Source of the DNA: Burkholderiales bacterium
Lineage (GTDB): Bacteria > Pseudomonadota > Gammaproteobacteria > Burkholderiales > Burkholderiaceae_A
Assembly (NCBI GenBank): GCA_030834045.1
Contig: JAURFZ010000045.1
Span: forward strand, 1 to 10,582
Length of the DNA stretch: 10,582 bases
Direction: 5' to 3'
Shown: in pieces, positions 1 through 6,160 of the stretch
How the letters are laid out: the number at the start of each line of letters is the position of its first letter
How positions within the stretch are numbered: the stretch's first letter is position 1
Position numbers and translations under genes: made by a program
The notes under the pieces: model-generated
The model's database searches: none
What the model saw: only the letters and a program-made list of their open reading frames with translations
Told to the model about the DNA's origin: nothing

Positions 1-632
1 AGGTTGAGGCCATTTGCAGTCAGGCCATCTGGCTTGACCATGGCCGGGTTCAGATGCAGGCAAGCCCCAAAGAAGTCGTGGCCGCCTACAACGATTTTTT
101 AGCGCGCGAGTCACGCCGGGTCTTAGCAGCATCACCCTTCCCTAGCACCACCGAGACTGCTGAGGCCACTCAGACCAGCAGCCCACAAATCCCTGACCTG
201 GCAGATGAAGCTGCCGGAGGACTACCCCGCATTCTTAATGCCAGCATTCAGGCAGGCGAAGGCGGCGTGATTCGATCGGAGCGCGACGCGCTTCGTGTAA
301 CGGTAAGCCTGCAGACCTCGAAAGACTACCCCATGCCATCCTTAGGTGTGGTGGTGCTCGATGACGGCCAACGCAATGTATGCAGTGCGGGTAGCCATAT
401 TGATACCTTTGAGGTCTCCCAGTCGGCAGGCTCGGTGGTGCAGCTTGAGCTGTGTTGGCCTGCCATGGCGTTATTAAAAGGGCGCTACCACATTGACCTG
501 TTTTTGCTTTGCGAGAAGGGTATTCATGTGTATGAGCACATTCGCCAGGTGGCGAGCTTTGAAGTCACCCAGACCCACCTTGAGGTTGGGGTTGTAAGGC
601 TCGCTCATCAATGGTCTGAGCCCAAGGCGTGA
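1..632 (+). CDS. wzt: Wzt-type polysaccharide ABC transporter ATP-binding protein, C-terminal part (5' end outside window)
   Basis: The frame is open from base 3, upstream of the first ATG at 54, so the gene enters from the left. The first visible codons read CSQAIWLDHGRV, then KEVVAAYNDFLAR. This is the usual end of an ABC ATPase domain (after the H-loop) in O-antigen/teichoic-acid exporters. About 40 residues of Pro/Ala/Thr-rich linker follow. The last ~135 residues look like the Wzt_C carbohydrate-binding beta-sandwich: alternating hydrophobic strands, a VVVLDDGQ stretch, LLKGRYHIDLFLL, and the typical ending VGVVRLAHQW. In the family, Wzt pairs with the permease Wzm to export a lipid-linked glycan made in the cytoplasm, and its C-domain can recognise the modified non-reducing end. 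Walker motifs and Wzm lie outside the window. Its TGA overlaps the GTG of the next gene. The family call is confident; the glycan is unknown. Confidence 0.85.
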   Translation, partial: VEAICSQAIWLDHGRVQMQASPKEVVAAYNDFLARESRRVLAASPFPSTTETAEATQTSSPQIPDLADEAAGGLPRILNASIQAGEGGVIRSERDALRVTVSLQTSKDYPMPSLGVVVLDDGQRNVCSAGSHIDTFEVSQSAGSVVQLELCWPAMALLKGRYHIDLFLLCEKGIHVYEHIRQVASFEVTQTHLEVGVVRLAHQWSEPKA

Positions 633-1558
633 GCCCACAGACCTTCAATACCTTCTGGCATGCTCTGGTGATGCCTTTGTGTGCAAGGCTTCCGCATGGG
701 CTATCAGATGCAGTCTGCCTGAAAGCCTTTGAAAGAAACACCGAGTACAAAACGAATGTCTATGCGGCGCTCGCCCAGAGCCTTCCGAAGGGGCTTCTAC
801 CCTTTGAAAAGCAACTGGCTCAGCACGCGGGGCTTCACTGTGGCGCTGCCAGCTGGCAGGTGATTGCCCAGCGTTACTTTGAAATGATGGCCCGCGAATG
901 CTGCGACATCTACTGTCTGCATCATCAAGGCCCGCGCTACCTGCGCGACGTGGTGAGCTTTGAGAACCTTCATGACTTTGAAGCGGTCTACAAGAAACCC
1001 GGTGGCAAGCTTTTACTGCTCTTTCATTTCGACAGGCTCACCTTAATAAGCAGTGCACTTGGCCAGGCGGGCTTTCCTCACGGCATCATTACCCAGCCCA
1101 TTGACGAGACCAATCCCGACCTCTCAGACCACGACCGTCGGTTTCTTGCCATGAAAGTGAGGCTTCAACAGACCATGGCGGGAGGTGGCTGGTTTGTTGC
1201 GGGTCGCGACACCCGTGGCATTGTGCAGGCTCTTCAGCAAGGAAAGACGCTTATTCTTCTTCCCGATGTTCGACCAGGCCCTGAAAGCCCCCGCGTCGTG
1301 AAGCTTCCTTTCCTAAGTCAGACACTGGCCATTCCCGATGGTGCGATGCGCCTTGCCGAGCTTACGGGTGCAACCATGATGGCTGGCCTTTGCAAAAGTG
1401 AAGGCCGTCGCGCAAAAGTTTGCTTTCTTCCTCTTCAAGGCCCCCCACAGGCCGCCCTTGGTCAGGCTGTGCAATGGCTCGAGGGTGCTATTCTTGAAGC
1501 ACCCCATCGCTGGTGGCAATGGAATATTTTTGACTACCTTGTAAGCCATGAGCCCTAA
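629..1558 (+). CDS. LpxL/HtrB-like lysophospholipid (lipid A type) acyltransferase
   Basis: A 309-residue protein of the length usual for LpxL/LpxM-type lauroyl/myristoyl transferases. Family landmarks in order: GGKLLLLFHFDRLTL (residues 125-139, block I), VAGRDTRGIVQALQQGK (190-206), LILLPDVRPGPES (208-220, block III), a proline-ended strand VVKLPFL, then PDGAMRLAELTGA (236-248). The C-terminus RWWQWNIFDY resembles the family's RW...Q..W..KR..R ending, but without its basic end. There is no clear N-terminal signal anchor. Odd: the H-x4-D/E motif reads H133-F-D-R-L-T138, so the acidic partner is Thr, although Asp135 is close by. It starts with GTG inside the stop of wzt (GTGA overlap), so translation is probably coupled. 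Because it sits in a glycan export operon, the acceptor may be a glycolipid rather than lipid A; this is inference. Confidence 0.75.
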   Translation: MSPQTFNTFWHALVMPLCARLPHGLSDAVCLKAFERNTEYKTNVYAALAQSLPKGLLPFEKQLAQHAGLHCGAASWQVIAQRYFEMMARECCDIYCLHHQGPRYLRDVVSFENLHDFEAVYKKPGGKLLLLFHFDRLTLISSALGQAGFPHGIITQPIDETNPDLSDHDRRFLAMKVRLQQTMAGGGWFVAGRDTRGIVQALQQGKTLILLPDVRPGPESPRVVKLPFLSQTLAIPDGAMRLAELTGATMMAGLCKSEGRRAKVCFLPLQGPPQAALGQAVQWLEGAILEAPHRWWQWNIFDYLVSHEP

Positions 1559-2804
1559 CCTGCCCACGCCTCCCACCCCCCCTATCTCCGCGACCTCCCT
1601 AACCTCCCCTGACGAGACTCAGCCTTTAAGGGAGCCCGCTGCGTCGCAAGCGGTTTTAGACTCGTTAGCTGGTGTCGGCCAGGCTCAATACGTCCACGAA
1701 ATCTCGGTACTTCGTGAATGGCTGGATGCAACCTTGCTCAACGGCTTTCCTTTGCGGCGAACCGAAATTGAAAGCTGGCAGGCCCACACTCCCTTTGCCT
1801 CTGCGCTGATTACGCTGACTCAGCCCGCTGTGTTCGTGGAGCTTGGCACCCACAAGGGGGATTCCTATTGCGCCATTTGCGAGACCGTTCAAAAACGTGC
1901 ACTGCCCACTCAATGTGTAGCGGTAGACTGCTGGCAGGGCGATGAACATTCGGGCGGCTATGACGACACCGTGCTCAAAGAGCTACGGGCCCACCACGAT
2001 CCGCTTTATGCCCACTTTTCTAGGCTGCATCAAAGCTTTTTCGATGAGGCTGTTGCAGGCTTTGAAGACGGCAGCATTGACCTTCTGCACATTGACGGGC
2101 TTCATTCGGAAGAGGCTGTTTTGCACGACTTCGAGACCTGGAAGCCCAAGCTTAGTAAGCGGGCCGTCGTGCTCTTTCATGACACTCAGGTGCATGAAAA
2201 CGATTTTGGTGTCTTTAAGGTCTGGTCGGCGCTTTCCAAGAATCACCCCCACTTCGAATTTACACATGGCAATGGCCTGGGCGTGCTTGCCGTGGGCCCC
2301 AATGTTCCGCAAGCTATCAAAAGGCTTTGCGCGCTGGCTGCAAGCCCTTCCACCCAGGCCGACGCGCAGACCCTTCGTAACACCTACGAGGCCCTTGGTA
2401 GCTCGGTTTTATACCAGGGCCGAGCGCAGCGCCTGTGGCGCCAAGCCGATGAACTCTGGGCGCGCACTCAAACTGCAGAAAGCGCGCTTGATCACACAAA
2501 ACAAGACGATCGCAACCTATGGAACAGGGTTCAAAAGGCCGAGACAGACCTTGCCCACTTCAAAGAAGCTCACCAGGCGGCATGGGCTCGAATTGCAAAA
2601 GCAGAAGAAGACCTGCAGGTCTACCAATCGGCCCACCAGGAGGCCTGGGATCGCATTCGTCAGGCCGAGGACGAACTTACGTCGATGCGCGAACTTAACA
2701 CCCAGTTGCAAGAACGTCATGAAAAACTGCTAAAAATCGCAAAGCCTGTTCTTGGTCTTGCTAGATTCATTGCACGACTTAAAAACAATTCGTCCAACCC
2801 CTAG
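1548..2804 (+). CDS. Class I SAM-dependent methyltransferase with C-terminal repeat coiled coil (possible glycan-capping chain-length ruler)
   Basis: The protein has 418 residues. Residues 1-35 are a Pro/Thr/Ser-rich disordered leader. Residues ~50-255 form a Methyltransf_24-like Rossmann domain: motif I VFVELGTHKGDS (95-106), acidic strand CVAVDCW (123-129), LLHIDGLHSEEAVLHD (179-194) and VVLFHDTQVHENDFGV (207-222). Such domains methylate sugars in surface-glycan clusters. Residues ~290-390 are charged and helical, with four exact-length 21-residue units at 303-386, each starting (L/A)-W-x-R. The tail 392-412 is a cationic amphipathic helix (LLKIAKPVLGLARFIARLK) that could touch the membrane. 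The ATG lies inside the end of the acyltransferase gene (11-base overlap). By analogy with WbdD of E. coli O9a it may cap the chain and measure its length, but no kinase domain is present. The methyltransferase call is firm; the ruler role is inferred. Confidence 0.82.
   Translation: MSPNLPTPPTPPISATSLTSPDETQPLREPAASQAVLDSLAGVGQAQYVHEISVLREWLDATLLNGFPLRRTEIESWQAHTPFASALITLTQPAVFVELGTHKGDSYCAICETVQKRALPTQCVAVDCWQGDEHSGGYDDTVLKELRAHHDPLYAHFSRLHQSFFDEAVAGFEDGSIDLLHIDGLHSEEAVLHDFETWKPKLSKRAVVLFHDTQVHENDFGVFKVWSALSKNHPHFEFTHGNGLGVLAVGPNVPQAIKRLCALAASPSTQADAQTLRNTYEALGSSVLYQGRAQRLWRQADELWARTQTAESALDHTKQDDRNLWNRVQKAETDLAHFKEAHQAAWARIAKAEEDLQVYQSAHQEAWDRIRQAEDELTSMRELNTQLQERHEKLLKIAKPVLGLARFIARLKNNSSNP
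1563..1582 (-). other. Potential G-quadruplex on the template strand at the methyltransferase start
   Basis: Read on the minus strand this is G7, T, G3, AGGCGT, G3. It can be divided into four runs of three G with loops of 1, 1 and 6 bases, which meets the usual G3-N1-7 rule. Further G runs lie just beyond it (1597-1599 and 1606-1609). It begins 15 bases after the first base of the methyltransferase ATG, on the strand read by RNA polymerase. Folding in the cell is not shown. Confidence 0.4.
1576..1582 (+). repeat. C7 homopolymer near the 5' end of the methyltransferase gene
   Basis: Seven consecutive C encode parts of codons 10-12 (T-P-P). Loss of one C brings the frame to TAA at 1600-1602, and gain of one C brings it to TGA at 1610-1612, so either slip would end the protein within about 15 codons. 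C6 runs occur in neighbouring genes (1441-1446 and 5292-5297), so a run of seven may be chance. Confidence 0.5.
2454..2705 (+). repeat. Four in-frame 63-base repeats encoding 21-residue coiled-coil units
   Basis: Units lie at 2454-2516, 2517-2579, 2580-2642 and 2643-2705 (residues 303-323, 324-344, 345-365, 366-386). Each has Trp at unit position 2, Arg at 4, Ala-Glu at 8-9 and Leu at 12, so Trp304, Trp325, Trp346 and Trp367 are exactly 21 residues (three heptads) apart. At DNA level 2571-2590 and 2634-2653 match at 17 of 20 bases, while the outer units have diverged more. This suggests growth by tandem duplication. Confidence 0.85.
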
Positions 2805-2833
2805 AGACTCGCTTAAACGGGTCGCATCCAGTT

Positions 2834-3835
2834 ATGTCATCAACTACAAAAACCACGACGAAACCCCTTGCCTCGGTGGTTATTCCTACCAAAAACCCTG
2901 GCCCGCTCTTTTTGCGGGTTTTGGACATGGTGATGCGTCAAATAACCAACTGGCCTTTCGAGGTTATCGTTATTGATTCAGGCTCAAGCGACGGCACCCT
3001 TGCTGCGGTTCGCCGAGACTTTCCCTCGGTGCGGCTTGTTGAAATTGCACCTGAAACGTTTGGCCATGGCCGCACGCGCAATCAGGGCGTCGCGCTTTCT
3101 GAAGGGGAGTTCGTGGCGCTCATCACCCATGATGCATTGCCAGCAAACGAGCGCTGGCTTGAAGGTATGGTCGCGCCCATGCTTGAAAACACAAAGGTGG
3201 CTGGGGTCTTCGGCCGTCACCTGCCCTACCCCCAGGCGGGGCCTTTTGTAAAACGTGACATTACCCAACATTTCGATCACCTGGCCTCTTGGCCCAACCC
3301 TCTCTGGCTTGAAGACCGCGAGCGCTACGACCGAGACCAGGGCTACCGGCAGGTTCTGCATTTTTTCTCAGACAACAACTCCTGTCTGAGAAAATCGGTT
3401 TGGCAAGACATTCCTTACCCCGATGTGAACTTTGCCGAGGATCAAATCTGGGCAAAGAAAATGATTGAAGCGGGTTATATGAAGGCCTATGCCGATACGG
3501 CCATGGTCTACCACTCCCATGACTACGGCGTGGTTGAGCTTTTTCGTCGGTCGTTTGATGAATCCACGGCACTCTTTCGCCTATTTGGCTACACCCTCTG
3601 CCCAAGCCTTATTCAAGCAATAAAGGGCGTGGTCCGTGGCAGCCTTCATAATTGGAGTTATTTAAAAGATCTAACGATTGAACGCCGCTTATACTGGGCT
3701 GTTCGCGTTCCTTTTGATGAAATGGCCAGGCAATTCGGGCATTTGTTAGGGTCTGCGCCACGCAGCGATAGGCTCTACCAGTTTCTTTCTCTTGACCACT
3801 CTATAAAGACCGCGCGTACGTCATCCAATGGCTAG
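2834..3835 (+). CDS. GT2-family glycosyltransferase (rhamnosyltransferase-like)
   Basis: A 333-residue GT-A fold enzyme that adds a sugar from a nucleotide-sugar donor to a growing glycan on the cytoplasmic side of the inner membrane. Motifs: SVVIPTKNPG (14-23), VIVIDSGSSDGT (44-55, nucleotide binding), FGHGRTRNQG (76-85, like the F-H-G-x-TRN signature of RfbN-type O-antigen rhamnosyltransferases), THDALP (98-103, at the DxD position), FSDNNSCLRKSVW (178-190) and EDQIWAKKMIEAGY (202-215, carrying the likely catalytic base). A 29-base gap follows the methyltransferase gene; no good Shine-Dalgarno is visible, but no in-frame start lies between the upstream stop and this ATG. Its stop overlaps the next gene by 8 bases. 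The family is clear. Rhamnose as donor is suggested only by motif style and by the WsaF-like neighbour. Confidence 0.85.
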   Translation: MSSTTKTTTKPLASVVIPTKNPGPLFLRVLDMVMRQITNWPFEVIVIDSGSSDGTLAAVRRDFPSVRLVEIAPETFGHGRTRNQGVALSEGEFVALITHDALPANERWLEGMVAPMLENTKVAGVFGRHLPYPQAGPFVKRDITQHFDHLASWPNPLWLEDRERYDRDQGYRQVLHFFSDNNSCLRKSVWQDIPYPDVNFAEDQIWAKKMIEAGYMKAYADTAMVYHSHDYGVVELFRRSFDESTALFRLFGYTLCPSLIQAIKGVVRGSLHNWSYLKDLTIERRLYWAVRVPFDEMARQFGHLLGSAPRSDRLYQFLSLDHSIKTARTSSNG

Positions 3836-5177
3836 CCGTTTAAAGCGCCTAAACATTGCGCGCATCATGATGATGGACAGGGGCCTGGGCTATACGCTTT
3901 ACTATGCAGGCCTTCGCCTACTGGGGCAACGCCCGGTGCAGCCCTATGAATTGCCCGCCTCGGCGCAAGCCAGGGGGCCAGGCTCCCTTCCTACCGACCC
4001 TCTACTTGGACTGCGGTTTGTTAATCCCAGCCCTTTTGCTTCAAAGCCAGCGCCTGCAAGGCTAAACGGTCAGCGCACTATTAACTGGCTTATTCCCAAT
4101 TTTGGCGTGGGCTCAGGCGGGCACCTCAACATCTTCCGGTTCATTGGTTTCCTTGAGCAACTTGGTTGGCATTGCCGCGTTGTGCTGGTGGGCTCGCATC
4201 CACACACCAACTCCCAGGCCGTTGAAGACAGCATCCGCCAGCACTTTTTACCCATCGAGGCACGGGTCTATCTTCGGCCTGAAGACATGCCCCCTGCTGA
4301 CATTGGTATTGCCACCTCCTGGGAGACCGCCTACCCCTTGCGCGACTGGCAAAGCTGCCAAGTGAAGGCCTACTTTGTGCAGGACTATGAGTGCGAATTT
4401 TTTGCCAAAAGCAGCTACTCCATGTTTGCTGAGGACACCTACCGGTTTGGTTTTGTCGGGCTTACAGCAGGGGGCTGGCTCGCAGAGACACTGCGGGCTC
4501 AGTACGGGATGCGTACTCACGCATTTGGCTTTTCCTACGACAAGTCGCTTTATCAATCCAACACTCTGCGGCGTAAAACCCGCAGGCTTTTTTACTACGC
4601 ACGGCCTCCAACCCCACGACGTGGCTTCGAGCTTGGCCTTCTGGTATTAGAAAAGGTGGCAAAGGCTCTGCCCGATGTTGAGATTGTTACAGCAGGCTGG
4701 GACTTATCAACTTTTGATCTCTCGTTTAAACACAAAGACCTTGGCGTTCTGCCCCTTGAAGAACTACCTGCGCTTTACAACAGCTGCGATGTCTGCCTGG
4801 TTATCTCTCTAACAAACCTTTCGCTCATGCCGCTGGAACTCTTTGCCTGCGGCTGCTCGGTGGTTAGCAACCGACTGCCCTGCGTCACCTGGTGCCTAAC
4901 CGATGACATTGCAGAACTTGCTGATACCAACGCCGAGGCGCTCGCGCAGGCCTGCCTGCGAATGCTGGAAGACGACGACCACCGATGGCAGAAGGTTGAG
5001 AAGGCCTATGCCTTTGCCATGCAGACCGACTGGGCCCAGGAGGCGCAGGCGCTGGGCAGCGTGCTTACCGATCTGCTTGGCGAGTCAACAACTCAGACCG
5101 TTACACGTCAGCCGCAAGCCCGCCTTGACGCAGACCCTCGCGCTGCGCAGGTTTTGCCCCACGAGGAAAGGCCATGA
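3828..5177 (+). CDS. GT4-type (GT-B) glycosyltransferase resembling the rhamnosyltransferase WsaF
   Basis: The protein has 449 residues. A basic N-terminal ~35-residue helix region and a Pro/Ala-rich linker precede the N-terminal Rossmann domain (~84-235), with INWLIPNFGVGSGGHLNIFR (85-104), a glycine-rich acceptor/donor loop, then PADIGIATSWETAYPLRD (156-173), YFVQDYECEFF (182-192) and YRFGFVGLTAGGWLAE (205-220). These match my memory of the WsaF family, named from a Geobacillus S-layer glycan rhamnosyltransferase. The C-terminal domain (~250-420) has LFYYARPPTPRRGFELG, the strand EIVTAGWD and SLMPLELFACGCSVVSN (332-348), the nucleotide-sugar binding loop with its conserved Glu. The last ~30 residues are low-complexity. 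The ATG overlaps the GT2 stop by 8 bases and the TGA overlaps the epimerase ATG (ATGA). The family call is good; the exact linkage is unknown. Confidence 0.82.
   Translation: MASRLKRLNIARIMMMDRGLGYTLYYAGLRLLGQRPVQPYELPASAQARGPGSLPTDPLLGLRFVNPSPFASKPAPARLNGQRTINWLIPNFGVGSGGHLNIFRFIGFLEQLGWHCRVVLVGSHPHTNSQAVEDSIRQHFLPIEARVYLRPEDMPPADIGIATSWETAYPLRDWQSCQVKAYFVQDYECEFFAKSSYSMFAEDTYRFGFVGLTAGGWLAETLRAQYGMRTHAFGFSYDKSLYQSNTLRRKTRRLFYYARPPTPRRGFELGLLVLEKVAKALPDVEIVTAGWDLSTFDLSFKHKDLGVLPLEELPALYNSCDVCLVISLTNLSLMPLELFACGCSVVSNRLPCVTWCLTDDIAELADTNAEALAQACLRMLEDDDHRWQKVEKAYAFAMQTDWAQEAQALGSVLTDLLGESTTQTVTRQPQARLDADPRAAQVLPHEERP
5163..5166 (+). promoter_or_regulatory. Strong Shine-Dalgarno for the epimerase gene
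   Basis: GAGG followed by AAAG lies 7 bases before the ATG at 5174, inside the end of the upstream GT4 gene. It is the clearest ribosome binding site in the plus-strand operon, whose other starts seem to rely on translational coupling. It supports the start chosen for the epimerase. Confidence 0.6.
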
Positions 5178-6142
5178 CCGACGCCCTTGAAGGCCGCACA
5201 GCCGCGGTGACTGGGGCTGCAGGCTTTATGGGCCAACACCTCGTACGCCAGCTTCTTGGTGCAGGGGCTCGGGTTGTTGCTGTCGACCTGGCCCCCCTGC
5301 CGCAGGAACTCTCTTCGCATCCGAACGCCAATGGGCTTTGCTGGCTGCAGGGTGCCGTGGAGTCGGAATCAATACAAGAGGCCGCAGAGCTTAGGCAGGC
5401 TGACCTTCTTTTCCATCTTGCCTGCTCGTTACTGCCCTCAGCCTCAAGCCAGGCTGTTATTCGCGATGTTCGCGAGAACCTTCTGGGTAGTCTTGCACTC
5501 ATTGAACGCATGCGTCTTCAAGGCAATCTTCAACGGGTTGTGCTGCCCTCATCAGGTGGCACCATCTACGGTCTGCCGCAGACCACACCCATTGGTGAGA
5601 CCCACCCCCTTGAACCTATTTGCTCGTATGGCGTTACCAAGCTTGCTCTTGAGCAGTACCTGCATATTTTTGAGCGAGTGCATGGCCTAACCTTTGCGGC
5701 GGTCCGCATCTCAAACCCTTTTGGCCCTGGCCAACTTCCAAGGCCTGGCCATGGCGTTGTGGCAGCCTTCGTATCCGCTGGCCTTCGCCACGAACCGCTC
5801 GAGATCTGGGGCGACGGTTCCATTACACGGGACTATATTTTTATTAAGGACGTTATTGACGCCCTGATTCTGGCTGCCGTGCATCCACAGTCTCTTACCG
5901 TAAACGTTGGCAGCGGCGAAGGCCTAAGCCTTAACGCCCTGCGTCGACAAGTAGAGGCCTGTCTGGGCTACCCCTTGGTCTGCCATCACACCAAAGCTCG
6001 TGAAGTGGATGTTCCTGCCAACGTCTTGGGTATTCAAAGGGCGAAGCAGGCGCTTGGTTGGGAACCACAGACAAGCCTTGGCGAGGGCCTTGCACAGACA
6101 GCCCGCTGGATGCGCTTGCATCTAAGCCATATAAAAAATTAA
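5174..6142 (+). CDS. NAD(P)-dependent sugar epimerase/dehydratase (extended SDR, GalE-like)
   Basis: A 322-residue extended short-chain dehydrogenase of normal length. Residues 13-20 (TGAAGFMG) are the GxxGxxG NAD(P)-binding loop and Asp38 at the end of beta-2 favours NAD. PSSGGTIYG (125-133) and Y152-x3-K156 form the active site. SNPFGPGQ (180-187), GDGSITRDYIFIKDVIDA (213-230) and VNVGSGEGLSLN (243-254) are typical of UDP/dTDP-sugar epimerases, as is DVPANVLGIQRA near the C-terminus. The GalE catalytic Ser position appears to be Gly128, with Ser126/Ser127 just before; such SSGG variants are, from memory, common in polysaccharide-cluster epimerases. It probably makes the nucleotide sugar used by the neighbouring transferases. 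It is last in the plus-strand operon, starts in an ATGA overlap and ends in the TTAA shared with the convergent regulator gene. Substrate is undetermined: 4-epimerase, dehydratase and reductase remain open. Confidence 0.82.
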   Translation: MTDALEGRTAAVTGAAGFMGQHLVRQLLGAGARVVAVDLAPLPQELSSHPNANGLCWLQGAVESESIQEAAELRQADLLFHLACSLLPSASSQAVIRDVRENLLGSLALIERMRLQGNLQRVVLPSSGGTIYGLPQTTPIGETHPLEPICSYGVTKLALEQYLHIFERVHGLTFAAVRISNPFGPGQLPRPGHGVVAAFVSAGLRHEPLEIWGDGSITRDYIFIKDVIDALILAAVHPQSLTVNVGSGEGLSLNALRRQVEACLGYPLVCHHTKAREVDVPANVLGIQRAKQALGWEPQTSLGEGLAQTARWMRLHLSHIKN

Positions 6143-6160
6143 GGCTCGTAGAGCTGCGAG
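6133..6160 (-). terminator. Weak candidate terminator at the end of the Crp-family gene
   Basis: On the minus strand CTCG and CGAG (6160-6157 and 6148-6145) can pair around an 8-base loop. Six T follow at 6138-6133 after a short spacer. The stem is only four base pairs and lies in the last codons of the gene, so it may not work. Nothing comparable with a T-run is seen for the plus-strand operon. Confidence 0.2.

Noticed and set aside
1942..2733. A 263-codon plus-strand frame within the methyltransferase gene
   Set aside because: It lies wholly inside the methyltransferase gene in another frame, and its translation has no domain motifs and a composition rich in Arg/Thr/Pro. The methyltransferase frame has clear motifs across the same bases.
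1548..2804. A full WbdD-type kinase-methyltransferase
   Set aside because: No kinase motifs are visible between the methyltransferase domain and the coiled coil; only the overall layout is alike.
5101..5511. A 136-codon minus-strand frame opposite the GT4/epimerase junction
   Set aside because: It is Arg/Ser/Ala-rich without motifs and opposes the epimerase NAD-binding loop. Nothing supports translation.
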